Source of the DNA: Unio delphinus
Taxonomy: Eukaryota; Mollusca; Bivalvia; Unionida; Unionidae
NCBI GenBank assembly: GCA_029339505.1
Contig: JAQISU010000096.1
Coordinates: 9,250,001 to 9,314,000, forward strand
Length of the DNA: 64,000 nt
Reading direction: 5' to 3'
In this document: in pieces, positions 36,371-49,700 of the stretch
Layout: each line of letters opens with the position of its first letter
How positions within the stretch are numbered: position 1 is the first letter of the stretch
Program-made: the position numbers and the translations under genes
The notes under the pieces: generated by a model
The model's database searches: none
Seen by the model: only the letters and a program-made list of their open reading frames with translations
Told to the model about the DNA's origin: nothing

Positions 36371-36982
36371 CACACACAACAACAACAATATAAACAGTAA
36401 CAAAACAAGACAGTCATAATATATTGACCATTTTTGCAAAAAATTTAAGAGTTTTGCTTTATTTCTGAGGAAAATCTTAACATTTGATAAATTCGCCAAC
36501 TGCTTCTTGGATTAAAGATATGGTGAACAACTTAAAAGCTATAGATATTCTTTTATCTTTACTACTATCTCTGTCTTTGAGAAATATCCTAATATTATCA
36601 TAAGTACTATAAACAAAATATTTTAGAGGACCATTGCTAAAATTGTCTAAGCATAATCAACATGTGCCGACGTACAGTAAAACATCAAAACGAAGCCAGC
36701 TCCCTGTTACCCTCAATACTTGTATTAATTTTATCATTGGATCCTTAATAATAACATTGAACCTCTTTGTATTTTGTCTCGAACACACTGGAATGATTCT
36801 AATGTTTCACAGATTAGTATGATGTTCTTATAAAGCATGGAAGCCAATATCATGAACCCGAAACGAACAAACAGGTGATCCTTAAAATATATAATATAGT
36901 TTGTCATGTGATGGACTTGATATCATCAAATTCTCATACAAGACCAAGATTATATTCTAATGATTCACACCCAAACACACGC

Positions 36983-37036
<54 letters not shown>

Positions 37037-37209
37037 GGCATGGGATGCAATCAGTGCAAAATGCTTAATTTGTAAATGTGATATCTGCGGTTAAATAGAT
37101 AGCTTTTGCTCATGTAACATACTAGTCTCGGTGATGGTCATGCCTTAAATGTATTATCAAAGAAGAGGTACGTAATGCGCTGTGATGACCACGTGGACTC
37201 GTTGTTTAG
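36371..37209. other. Spacer with a TA microsatellite
   Basis: Apart from the TA run at 36986-37034, nothing is recognised. Confidence 0.4.
36986..37034. repeat. (TA)n microsatellite
   Basis: About 24 TA units. Confidence 0.97.
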
Positions 37210-37342
37210 TTTTATCGTGCACGCCAGCAAAGACTCGCCAACACTATCGTTGTTGAAAACCCCGATGTCAACGCCGTTCACAAAGATACAGAAGTCAATG
37301 AAATAATAGCCAGGATTGAAGCAAGCGCAGCTTTTAATTCTG
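37210..37342 (+). CDS. Candidate exon of an unknown gene (with 37676-37764)
   Basis: The stretch follows TTGTTTAG and ends before GTAATG. It is open in one frame for 44 codons with a non-repetitive, hydrophilic product (FYRARQQRLANTIVVENPDV at the start, IIARIEASAAFNS at the end) and ends in phase 1. The composition and splice borders look exonic. No family is recognised. Confidence 0.4.
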
Positions 37343-37675
37343 GTAATGTAAACATATATTAAAATATAATTGAAGGAATAAGCAATTAGACAATGATTTT
37401 ATCTTATATACCATCACGGTGACCGTGAAAGATGAAAGAGCTCAGATAACTGGTGCAAGAGAATGGAATCCGAATTCCATACGATATGCGAAAGTCAAGC
37501 TTGCTCAAACTTATATGACGTTTCCTAGATGAGTCGCGTTCTACTGTGAATCAGCTGCATGAATGGATTCGATAACATCTCTCATAACCCGTATATATTA
37601 TTTTAATCCGTGATAACACACGCGAGGTTTATGCGAACAGTTAGGGCTAGACATATCATGGTCGCTTTAGGACAG

Positions 37676-37764
37676 GTGCCAAAGTTGGTGATGATTGCAA
37701 CATCGCTGGTGGGTGCAGCGCAGATGCATACAGCGCATGCAATGTACATCTCGTATTTATCCCA
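37676..37764 (+). CDS. Candidate cysteine-rich exon
   Basis: It follows AGGACAG, joins in phase to 37210-37342, and ends at a strong GTAAGA donor. The product GDDCNIAGGCSADAYSACN has three cysteines spaced like the small disulfide modules (EB or EGF-like) of secreted invertebrate proteins. This is a short match, so the assignment is weak; the donor and phase agreement are the best support. Confidence 0.4.
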
Positions 37765-37990
37765 GTAAGACAAAATTCCCATGGTGCTTTATAACGTGCG
37801 ATGATATGTTACTTAATAATGCAAGGTGGTGCAAAGGCATAAAAGGCGCCAATAAGCGTCATTCGGAACAAAAAGGACAATACATGATCTTTTAACTGGG
37901 TCAGATGCAGTTTCCTTGATTCGATGCAGTTCCATAATTGAGGCCTAGACAGACTTGTTTGTAACCTTGCAGGGATAGATTCCCTTTTGA

Positions 37991-38230
37991 GTAAACAAGT
38001 CAAACCTTTCTGGATCGGCAGAGAAACATCTCCACCACTACATGAGCGACTGTGACAAGTATACTGCAACTCAGTTCTTCCAAATCGTGGCATTCCATTC
38101 GTCGTGGTCTCTCGCGAAGGAATTTCCGCCAGAGACTGCCCACGCGATCAAAGTCTGCTCCGATTTCGGTTATAAAGATCTCGATGACTACCACAATTTA
38201 TTCCTGCTTTTGGTTCACAGATGTACATGA
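37991..38230 (+). CDS. Open stretch, possible terminal exon
   Basis: About 80 codons are open, with a balanced, non-repetitive product (SAEKHLHHYMSDCDKYTATQ, later AHAIKVCSDFGYKDLDDYHN) ending in TGA. An overlapping frame (38052-38462, 136 codons) is also open, so at least one of the two is fortuitous. It could end the gene suggested by the two upstream exons, but no acceptor was fixed. Confidence 0.25.
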   Translation, partial: VNKSNLSGSAEKHLHHYMSDCDKYTATQFFQIVAFHSSWSLAKEFPPETAHAIKVCSDFGYKDLDDYHNLFLLLVHRCT

Positions 38231-38469
38231 TAACTTGTATGCAGGTTTAAAAACTAGATATTGTGTTCGTGCCTGGGAAATAGCCTGGGGTACACTACTG
38301 TCACAAAAGGTAGATTTGGAACTGCTTACATATATCTTTGCGCGTCTGTTTCTTGTTGAACGTGGCATGTGCGGCGGGATTTATATTGCTAGCAATCGCT
38401 ATGCTAGCTCTGAAAATCCACTTGTGAACTTGTATAATCATGCGTCCCCGAAAAAGATTTAATTTATTT

Positions 38470-39780
38470 ATGTATCAAAATAAAACTGAGCAATGATGCA
38501 GCCATGCATGACGATGGATTTCAATGGATTATTTCAATGGATTATTCCTAAACGCATATACATAAACGAATATGTCACAAAATACAAAGAAACAGCAACA
38601 ATGAATACACTTTCGAGGTCAATCTCGAAACCAGTACAATATTCACAGCACATACTATGATTATCCGCTTTCAGCCGAAACTCTGCTGGTGCCAGGTCAA
38701 TGTCGCCGTGCTAGTGTACGTTTTTGGATGATTCCTTTCGAAAGTATATGAAATGGATCAAACTGGCACCAAGCATGTGAAGGTAGAACAAAATGGGGTC
38801 CACACACGAAACCTGACTGTTTCAACTCAATCGTTCTTGTGATTTCATTGTTCAGAGCTGCTATGATTGGCCGTAGCAGCATCACCCCTTTCGAGATCTA
38901 GCAATCCAGATAAGAGCTATACAAATATTCCTGCGCATACTAATTACACTGGTCAACAAAGTTTTAGAACTAGACTGCTTCAGATATAAAATGTGCTATT
39001 TATTATAGACTATAATGTGCTGAATTCAACTATGACAATTAAAATAACTGTTTGGCTACTGTCTCCGATATATTTAAGGTTTTACATTTTACATCTCTAT
39101 ATATTGTGGAGATAGTAGAGTGTTAACCATATATTGCAAACATAGGTCTTTTCATGTGTTTATGGCAGCTTTATATGATAATATGTCACCTGTCTTGTTT
39201 GTGTAACACTTATAAAGAGCAAAATGAATTATATAAATTAATTTATTATGAAACAAAAGGCACAACTCTATTATGCATGTAGAAGTACACAGAGTAGTCC
39301 CTTTTCAGTATATGATTAGCGCATATTGGCTCGTCTCTAGTATTAATTAATGGAGCATATCTTGTCACTGTCCAGCAATAGTCGGCAAGCAGCAACTGAT
39401 GTGAATGTAAAACAATTATCCAGTAGTTGTTCAGTATTGTCAGTCTACGACGAAACTCTCTGCGCAATAGTTTTCATTTCTATGTGAAGAGATTATAAAC
39501 GATACGTTTCACATATAGGTCTTACACATTTGGTCATATTTTTTAGCATCGGGTGAACTTCGAAATATCCATACTAATATGATATCCTGTTTACTTATGT
39601 TACCAAGAAAAACCAAATATATCATTACTATACAATCTTGTGGTTCGATTTCGTGGTAATATTGTTATTAAATTAGTCCACACAAGCGCATTATAATCAA
39701 TATTTTACAATTACTGAGAATTTTAGTGTTGTTTTTTAACTAACTTAGCAACATCATTAATTGTAGCTGCGGAATCCTTG
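38470..39780. other. Non-coding spacer
   Basis: Nothing recognised on either strand. Confidence 0.4.
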
Positions 39781-39781
39781 A

Positions 39782-40440
39782 CTAATTCAGCTCACTCACT
39801 TTTTTACGACGTTGATTAGTTAACCCATTTCCAGGATTCGCATTTGTAAAATGTTCCGTTTCTCGTTTGGCAACAGAATTTATCATTGATGCTGTCAAGG
39901 ATGAACATTTCATCGGCGCTAAATCAGTAACGTTGGGTTTATCATTAAGTGTATATATCCATCCCATCAATAATCGCGGTTATATGATACCCTCGTGTAA
40001 AATACCGTTTGTCAAGCTCAGTCAATATTCCTGGTTTGGAATGTTTTCATTAGCAAGGACAGACTCACGTTTGTCACGGGTAATCCAAATTTTAGTTTCT
40101 GTTTTGGCTAGTACAATAAATTTGACCGTAAAAAGATATCTTCGTTCGTGGAGAAAAATAATAATCGTTGCTGCTCGTTGGTCGTTCAATGTAGCATTGA
40201 TGACTTTGTGTCGACATGTATATATACGTATATGTGATTTACGAACAGTTTCTAGCTAATTTGACAATATAAGGATAGGTTTTGTAGATTGCAGACGATT
40301 GCTGAGATAATCTTTGGTTACCGGAGATTACATTTAATAATAAGTTTCTTAAAGAACATACTGGCCTTCATTTGATCCATACGGCGTGTAGCTTTCGTGG
40401 AATCACGGTAACAAATGTACAACCCCGGAATGGTAAAGCC
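39782..40440 (-). pseudogene. Possible decayed coding stretch, family unknown
   Basis: The minus strand shows several long, protein-like but broken frames: KCGFTIPGLYICYRDSTKAT near 40400, LNDQRAATIIIFLHERRYLF and IWITRDKRESVLANENIPNQ (40070-40200), and NDKPNVTDLAPMKCSSLTAS near 39900. Stops and frame changes lie between them. A plus-strand frame of 130 codons (39867-40259) overlaps and looks less protein-like. I do not recognise the family; a transposon or virus-like relic is possible. Confidence 0.25.
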
Positions 40441-40459
40441 ACATTTCGCGTTCAGAAAT

Positions 40460-42079
40460 AAACATCAAAACTAACTGCAATTGGTGCATTATATAAGAGT
40501 TGTCTATTCTGTCAGGCTTTAAGAAAGTTGAGTCTCTTGGCAATATATGAGCTTATTTTACATTTTATCTAGATTATATTTTGTTTTGTTTGTTAATAAT
40601 TTTTATATAATTGTGACACACATCATTGAAAATGCATTGGTTGTTACTGGATAACTCTTAATTTTTGTTTAGTTCCAGCAGAGTTATCAATACAATGGGA
40701 TACCGGGTTCTGTCATTGTCAAATTCAATCTAACATTGTTAGCTGTGACATGCATGTCGAAGTAGGATAGAAAGTATAATCCTTTCGCAAAACAGTATCA
40801 TTGAGGTATATGTACATAACACTAGTCAATGTAAGTGTCCAATGCTGAGCGTCGAAATGAGAGATAATTTTCCAAAATATTTTAAAATGTATTTATTTCT
40901 GGCCTTATAAAACATTGAATTCACGAAAAAATTTTTTATAGACAATGCTTATATTTAATTATAAAATCTTATTGTATGAAATGTCATCCCAGGTTTAAGC
41001 TCGCCGATCGAATAAATTCAAACTTCAAGACATGTTAGCGAATTTAGAACTATGACTTTTCCATACTGTGTTTCAATAGTTATAGATGTATGACATAAAA
41101 AGAAAATACACGAAAAAGCGGGTGAAATTGAAATATTTCATGATGACGTCTGGACAAAAAAATATATAGAATAGCAGCTAAAATATACATGATCAGGTAA
41201 GGACAACAAAATCCAATTTAAAGCACTGGGACAACAATGGCAATGTTTTCTGCTTGATGTGTGTCAGCAATAAGCTGTTGGAACAATATGGTTCAGTGAT
41301 GTCTCCTTTCCTAAAGTGACCCCTGTCAGCTTCTATTTTCTAAATTAACTTTACTTTATAATAGTAATTATTTGACATCATCTTACCAAGATGAAACAAG
41401 ATCGTACCTTTCTTGATGGTGACCTTATGTTTGCCACCGGCAGTATGTTGACTTATAAAACAACTGATTGTTTCAAAAGTGTTCACATTTCGGAAATAGA
41501 TTATGAAAACTATACTAGCCTTATGGACTTTCTGAGAAAGTCTTTTGAGTTTCTGCTGGAGAAAAATTAATTTTATTTTCTTTTCAAATATTTGGTCGCC
41601 TTTTTTCCCCATTATCATTCTAGGAAGAAAAACTATGTTGATTTGACACTAATATATGTGATATATATTTCATTGCTGTACATTCTTGAAAATGGGTATT
41701 GCTATATTACTCTTATCATATTTGAAACGTTCTACGAGTGAACCGGAGAATAATGTTTGAGGATCTAACATTTGCTTATTTCGAGTATTTCGATGATTAA
41801 CCTATGAGAAAAACAATATTTTGTCTACTATTTTTGTATTTGTTCAAAGTTGTTATTTGTCTTGAATCATTTGTGTAATGATTAACACCTGAATGTTATA
41901 TTATGTAAGCTGCAACATGTCGAATTAACAATGACGATGCAATAACCCCAGTTCAGTTACTTCTTGCCAAGTAACTCGCGTTTCAATCTTTATCCTAACT
42001 GTAGAAAAAGTCAATATTTTATTTGTTTTGTGATAACAACACTGATTTATTACTTTGTCACGGCATCTTACGAAGAGAT

Positions 42080-42082
<3 letters not shown>
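40460..42082. other. Non-coding spacer
   Basis: Only short featureless ORFs are seen (for example 41340-41618 minus). No repeat or RNA gene was recognised. Confidence 0.4.

Positions 42083-42121
<39 letters not shown>
42083..42121. repeat. (TAA)n microsatellite
   Basis: Thirteen TAA units. Confidence 0.95.
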
Positions 42122-42975
42122 TAACTAACAATACTAGCACACTATTCACAGCAACTATTGATCAAACTACTGGCTACAATTGTTGCTATTTTAAACTAAA
42201 ACAAGGCCTGATTCAACATAATTAATCAAATCAGCCAATTCAACAAATTGTACCATTGCAGCTGCTACTGATGCTGATGATATTCAAACTGCTAAAGTGC
42301 TAACACAATCAGAACAGAAGACTCAATAGGATCAACAATAAGACTTAATACTGTTACTACTGATACTAATACTATTGCTACTGATGATGACGACGGACAA
42401 CAACGATATTGATGACTCTGAAGGCGATAGTAACATAGCTATTATAAATGTATTAATTGTCATAATTTCAAAAATTAAACTAATATCAAACCAAGTCAAG
42501 AAAACTAATTTCGTGAAGGTCAAGAGGAAAATTTTCTCTGAGCCAATACAATAGTGTTATCAGAAAAATGACTCGTGCAATGTGCTATATACAAACGAAG
42601 CGCAACTAAAGAAGAGATAGATCTAAACTTAACATTGTTGGAAATTTAAAACAGCAATACATGAATCATTTTAGAATCAATAATGTCAGCCCATGCGCAA
42701 ATATCCTAATATATTTGAAGACCTCTATAGACTTCAGTCCAAGCTTTACATTGGGAATACATTGACTAGAAATGTAAATATTTTAAATTAAACCCGCCAC
42801 GCGTACGTCATGCAGAGGGATTCACTACACTAATGGTCATTTGGATGAAACATATGAAACTGAGAATCAGCACATAAATCCGATAAAACATTAATGCTAT
42901 CCAGTAGGTGACAGAAGGGCATAGCCGAGTTCTATAGTCTTCTGAATAGAAAACAACGTATCCATGATATTAATG

Positions 42976-43531
42976 TGTTAAAACTTGATGGTCATAAACT
43001 AAGTAACAAAAAGAAGCAAAACCAAAACGTTTTGTAAAACATAACAAATAATTTAATTATCAAAGTTATAAATGAATAATATGTGAAACAAACTTACAGT
43101 ATTATGAAGTGAATCCAAAATAATCCTGTCCGAGCTGCATTAAAAATCAAAAGAATTAAAAGATCCGGATAAACTTCAGAACCAAAATGTACTGGTCAGC
43201 CAAGAATCTTGAGGTTATTAAGATGGCGTTCTCCTTAACTCCTTTGGATAATTAAAAAAACTGTATAGTGCGAAAGAAAATAAACGCTTTTTATTTAAAC
43301 TGAACAGTCCAAACAAATTACTCTCAAAGTACAACATAAAACACGCCTGCAGACATAATATTCCAAGTGGAACACAATAATAAGTATGATTCCAAATAAG
43401 GGATGAATATGATTGCTGAGGTCTTTGCTTACATACGTTCAAGAGTATATTACAAATATATGTCGCAATATACCCCACGTAACAGATCTTACTACTCAAT
43501 CTAATATTTCAAAAAACATATTTATGTCACC
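42976..43531 (-). mobile_element. Dispersed LTR-like repeat, family B (first duplicate)
   Basis: It aligns along its length with 23107-23680 and is part of the duplicated unit. The ends are less sharp than in the 23107 copy. Confidence 0.6.
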
Positions 43532-45002
43532 TAGCTCATTCAAAAATAATTAAATTTAACTCTGATACCACCTGCCCGACCTGTCCAATGGGAAAACGAA
43601 TTGATGTCGTAAACGTATTTACTAATTATTTTGTTACTATTAACTGTCAACAGATGGGTAAACATCTATTTATATTTGCAATGAAATTTTACGTGTTTTA
43701 ATATCTTAGAATAGACTATACAAGTACGATATCAAGCTATAAATAATCAGCACAATTTGCATCAATAAATAAAATTACAAAAATGAGATAAAATGTATGA
43801 ACTAAGTGTTATAAACAAATAGAGATATGCATAACACATGTAATAACTGTTTCCGTATGCGATGTGATTTTATTCGAATCAAGAAAAAATCAAATTTTGT
43901 AAAACAATTACAACCTATAGGTTATTGCATGGCCTGTAAGAAATTCAAATTTATATTTATTATTAAATCATTTTCATGCTTAAAAACGCGCAACTGTTTA
44001 TCACTGTTTTGTAAACGTGAAACGTGTAACCCAAATAAGAGATAAGAAATCAACAGGACTCACTTTTTCTGAATATTTGTTGCGATGCTATATCTAAGGG
44101 TATAGCTTCCGTAGAAAGTACTTGTTGCCTCCACATTTGCAAGTAAATTCTTCTAAGATTTTTAGTTTTCGAGGATGCCAAATTTCATGAGGTATTCAAG
44201 TACGTGATTCCCGTGCTGCTTTATTAAACGTCTAACTTAAGTTTTGTTTCTTTTACCTTTGATAATGGTTTGAGGTTGTGGTTCACTTTTTCTAATCTCT
44301 AGTCTTAATTCTGAAGTAAATCATGATGCACAGGTTTTATTTATTTTACTTTTTTTAGAAGTTTTCAAGTTAACACTCCAAAAAATACTAATACTAATAC
44401 TATTGCTACTGATGATGACGACGGACAACAACGATATTGATGACTCTGAAGGCGATAGTAACATAGCTATTATAAATGTATTAATTGTCATAATTTCAAA
44501 AATTAAACTAATATCAAACCAAGTCAAGAAAACTAATTTCGTGAAGGTCAAGAGGAAAATTTTCTCTGAGCCAATATAATAGTGTTATCAGAAAAATGAC
44601 TCGTGCAATGTGCGATATACAAACGAAGCGCAACTAAAGAAGAGATAGATCTAAACTTAACATTGTTGGAAATTTAGAACAGCAATACATGAATCATTTT
44701 AAAATCAATAATGTCAGCCCATGCGCAAATATCCTAATATATTTGAAGACCTCTATAGACTTCAGTCCAAGCTTTACATTGGGAATACATTGACTAGAAA
44801 TGTAAATATTTTAAATTAAACCCGCCACGCGTACGTCATGCAGAGGGATTCACTACACTAATGGTCATTTGGATGAAACATATGAAACTGAGAATCAGCA
44901 CATAAATCCGATAAAACATTAATGCTATCCAGTAGGTGACAGAAGGGCATAGCCGAGTTCTATAGTCTTCTGAATAGAAAACAACGTATCCATGATATTA
45001 AT

Positions 45003-45556
45003 GTGTTAAAACTTGATGGTCATAAACTAAGTAACAAAAAGAAGCAAAACCAAAACGTTTTGTAAAACATAACACATAATTTAATTATCAAAGTTATAAA
45101 TGAATATGTGAAACAAACTTACAGTATTATGAAGTGAATCCAAAATAATCCTGTCCGAGCTGCATTAAAAATCAAAAGAATTAAAAGATCCGGATAAACT
45201 TCAGAACCAAAATGTACTGGTCAGCCAAGAATCTTGAGGTTATTAAGATGGCGTTCTCCTTAACTCCTTTGGATAATTAAAAAAACTGTATAGTGCGAAA
45301 GAAAATAAACGCTTTTTATTTAAACTGAACAGTCCAAACAAATTACTCTCAAAGTACAACATAAAACACGCCTGCAGACATAATATTCCAAGTGGAACAC
45401 AATAATAAGTATGATTCCAAATAAGGGATGAATATGATTGCTGAGGTCTTTGCTTACATACGTTCAAGAGTATATTACAAATATATGTCGCAATATACCC
45501 CACGTAACAGATCTTACTACTCAATCTAATATTTCAAAAAACATATTTATGTCACC
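45003..45556 (-). mobile_element. Dispersed LTR-like repeat, family B (second duplicate)
   Basis: It is almost identical to 42976-43531 and arose by the tandem duplication, not by a separate insertion. Confidence 0.6.
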
Positions 45557-46702
45557 TAGCTCATTCAAAAATAATTAAATTTAACTCTGATACCACCTGC
45601 CCGACCTGTCCAATGGGAAAACGAATTGATGTCGTAAACGTATTTACTAATTATTTTGTTACTATTAACTGTCAACAGACGGGTAAACATCTATTTATAT
45701 TTGCAATGAAATTTTACGTGTTTTAATATCTTAGAATAGACTATACAAGTACGATATCAAGCTATAAATAATCAGCACAATTTGCATCAATAAATAAAAT
45801 TACAAAAATGAGATAAAATGTATGAACTAAGTGTTATAAACAAATAGAGATATGCATAACACATGTAATAACTGTTTCCGTATGCGATGTGATTTTATTC
45901 GAATCAAGAAAAAATCAAATTTTGTAAAACAATTACAACCTATAGGTTATTGCATGGCCTGTAAGAAATTCAAATTTATATTTATTATTAAATCATTTTC
46001 ATGCAAACCATTTTATAGATGTTAGAATACAATATTTTCAAAAGCCATAAACACACAGCTCAATAATAGCAAAATTAGCTTTTGTAAAACTTAATACATG
46101 TGCTAGATCACTCTGCGGGGAACACACTGGATTCACGTAGTTATTGAAAAATATTTGCAAAGACGCAGAAATTACTTCAACTATCATTTCAGAAGGTTAT
46201 GATTAGTTTGATCGGGTCCAGTAGTGTTCTTGAGGCAAAAACTAGCTATTACATCTATAATTTCATTCTGTGTTCTAATGTCTGAAATAGAAGCTTAAAA
46301 ACGCGCAACTGTTTATCACTGTTTTGTAAACGTGAAACGTGTAACCCAAATAAGAGATAAGAAATCAACAGGACTCACTTTTTCTGAATATTTGTTGCGA
46401 TGCTATATCTAAGGGTATAGCTTCCGTAGAAAGTACTTGTTGCCTCCACATTTGCAAGTAAATTCTTCTAAGATTTTTAGTTTTCGAGGATGCCAAATTT
46501 CATGAGGTATTCAAGTACGTGATTCCCGTGCTGCTTTATTAAACGTCTAACTTAAGTTTTGTTTCTTTTACCTTTGATAATGGTTTGAGGTTGTGGTTCA
46601 CTTTTTCTAATCTCTAGTCTTAATTCTGAAGTAAATCATGATGCACAGGTTTTATTTATTTTACTTTTTTTTAGAAGTTTTCAAGTTAACACTCCAAAAA
46701 AA

Positions 46703-49700
46703 TATAGTAAAGTCCACCTTTGACCTTTAAATCAGAAACATGAAAATGCCAAACGCTCGCACCCTACACGGATACACCACATGTACATTCATACGTATAC
46801 ACACGTACAGACAGCGTACAGCACCCTTGAATTAGCAACGTCTGCATTCATGGCTCCACCACACATACAGACATACGTACATACATATAGACCGCTCTAG
46901 ACAGCCCTACGCGTCAGCTACAATAAAACCAAACTGGTAATAATAATGAGTCCTAAAAAATAAACTCTAGATGTATGCTAATACATTAAACTAGCAACTT
47001 GTAATTCAAAGATCACAACGTTTCAAATATGCGTTGTAATAAATGAATCATTACACGTTATGACACTACAAACTGAATACGTTTCACATATAAAATGAAA
47101 TAGAAATTTAATTCTCAACCCTATGGCGTAAGAACACAATGGGGAACGTGCACTCCTCGACAAGATCCAAAACGACCAGTGTGTCAGCTATAAATTGATC
47201 TTGCTTAAATTCATGGGACAGTGAGTAATACTCAGGGTAAACTACCCGTGCATTTAATGATTATAATGTCCTTGTTTCAAGTAATTTTCGGCGAGATCCA
47301 TGTTAGTTCCGTCGCTTACCTGTAAAAATACCTATTCACCCTAGATAACGATATACGCATGTACAACGAAAAATAGTCAAATATTTTTAAGGCATAACCA
47401 AGTTAATTTTTTCCTAATTCTTTGACAAGATAATCTAAATTTCAGACTGGTTCATATACCACATTCTTGCTTTTATCTTAAATGTTAAGGTAATTAATTT
47501 GTGTATTTATGATGTAACTCCAAAGCGGTTTAATTCTTGGGTGCAATACACGTATAGTGCACAGTGTGTTGCATACCACTCTCTATGTCATTCTGAATGT
47601 CAAGGTCAAACCATGAACACTTTTGATGTCATGGTATAGTATGGTACGACTATTGATGTGTCTTTTATAACCGTCTTGAATCAGGGATATCATGTTTACA
47701 CACTGTTTGTCCATCCTTATTTTACATTTGCTTGTCCAACTCAGTGCACTGACATCTGGAGAGATTTCATACAACTACATCCATCTATAACCAATGTTAA
47801 GACGGTTGGTCACCTAACATATGCATGACTGCACTATGTTAATTTCAGAAGGTAAGGGTACGTTATATTAGGTGATTTTGTAAGTTTTTTTGAAGCATAA
47901 CATTTAAACTATCTATGCTACTGTAATGAAACTTGAACTAGTCATAAATCATAATTTTAGATACCATAGCCATAATATCAGTTTCAAGCCTAAGGTCAAA
48001 GCTGGGGAAAATATAAATCAGGGACTTAATATGTATATATTTGAGCCAACGAAGATATTTCTAGCAACTTTAGCTGTCGTTAAACAGGAGCAGGAAATAA
48101 AAACAAGCGTGGGTTTATGATAATAAATGTGATTGGATCGACGTATTTTCATCAAGAAAATAAGGCTCCGGTTAGATATTTTTGGATCTCATGTACACAC
48201 ATTCGACCTTTTTGTTCAAGTCATATATAGCTATGACTGATTTATCGGTTATTCTTTGTTACAAACAAATTTCCAAAGAAATGCCGGATACTATAAAAAA
48301 AAAACGTCTCAAGATTTCGGACCAAAATGTTTTGGCAGGCTTGCTTACGAAATTCCTCTTCTCGGTAAAAAGTTCTCAATTCCTACATGAAACCTGGATA
48401 AAAAGAATAAGAAATATTAACTTGTCTTTACCAGGTAATTACAAAGGTAATTGCTGTCTACACTTTTCATTTATATTCAGCTGGATGGCGTATAATAGCT
48501 TTTAATAATAGCATTATCTTGCAATCGACAGTGTAAATGAAGAGACAACTGCAAACTAATATACAAGACCAAGATTCATATATTTTATTTATATATGACT
48601 AGTTTTGGATATGACATAAATCACAAGTTTCAGCCATATCAGCCAATAGACCAGACATGTGTACAATAACTTGCAATATCCATGTGCTTTGTTTGAAATA
48701 ATACATGAGCTAGTTCATATGTTTAAGTTTTGTCATTTATTTGTGTATTTCCGAAACGAAGGAAATAACGAGTTTAATATAACAGATGAACAGGATGAGT
48801 CAGTTAGGTATCAAATTTTCCGCCTGCCATATCCAACACGTTCATTTCCCCAAGACGGAACAAACAATTGAATTAATTGTATTGTACAGCTTCAAATAAA
48901 TGCAAAGGATGGGATTGATATGGTCGTTCAGTGAGATGACGCTCAAACAAAACATATATAATACATTAATACAGAAAGTAATATGGCTTTGTTTAGTCCA
49001 CAAAATTATACTTTTTTATGCTTAGAGAATATAAGAATAGTTCTTGCGTATTATGGATAGCTTTCAAACGCACTAGCATACATTATCCGTAAACATTTTG
49101 TTGAACATCGACTTACAACCTAGCTGTGCATTACAGAGTTGGAGAAACGTCCAAAAAAGTGTAAGCACACTTAAGAATGAGCAACAACATCATGTTGTCA
49201 CATTTTGTTAGTTTAACAGTCAATATTTGTTACCATAGTTTTTCCTGCATCTAAAGAAGACAATATTTTGACTCGGACTTCGAATTATGAGGTGTGATGA
49301 AAGGAATAATCGTCCAGTCTACTTCAATCTAAAATACGATTTGGAATAGACCTTCTCATGGAATTTATCGCGAAATACGTAAACATTCCACCCAGCCACT
49401 CCTGAACCATTTATTCATCACGTATCAAATTCAAACAGTCTCCAGCCACGTGCTGTAGTGTAAATGTCAAATAACTACATCGCTTGTGTATGTGTGACTA
49501 CCCTAAGACTGATCGAATACTAAAATGCACTATCTCCTTGAATCTAAACTGTTTTTCATTACCTTTACTTACCTAAAGGGCTTATGACTATGGCCTCGTC
49601 CAACAACAAATTCATGATTTTTTTTTTGGGAATTCGTCTCTGAAAATTATGCGATTTTAATTCGCAATTTCAGGTACTAAGTCAAAGTTATATCTACCTA

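Larger units (their letters stand above)
42365..46702. repeat. Tandem duplication of a ~2.0-kb unit (42365-44390 and 44391-46702)
   Basis: The two units run in parallel from ACTAATACTATTGCTACTGA to TTCAAGTTAACACTCCAAAA with only scattered single-base changes, so the duplication is recent. The second unit holds about 287 extra bases (46006-46292), absent from the first at 43981. The paired frames at 42332/44321 and 43218/45243 are duplicated non-coding sequence. Confidence 0.92.

Noticed and set aside
43218..43499. Pair of identical 93-codon ORFs (also 45243-45524)
   Set aside because: Identity comes from the tandem duplication. The frame lies in an LTR-like repeat and is not open in the related copy at 23107.
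48182..48505. 107-codon ORF
   Set aside because: Unremarkable composition, no motif and no supporting context; such lengths occur by chance over 64 kb.
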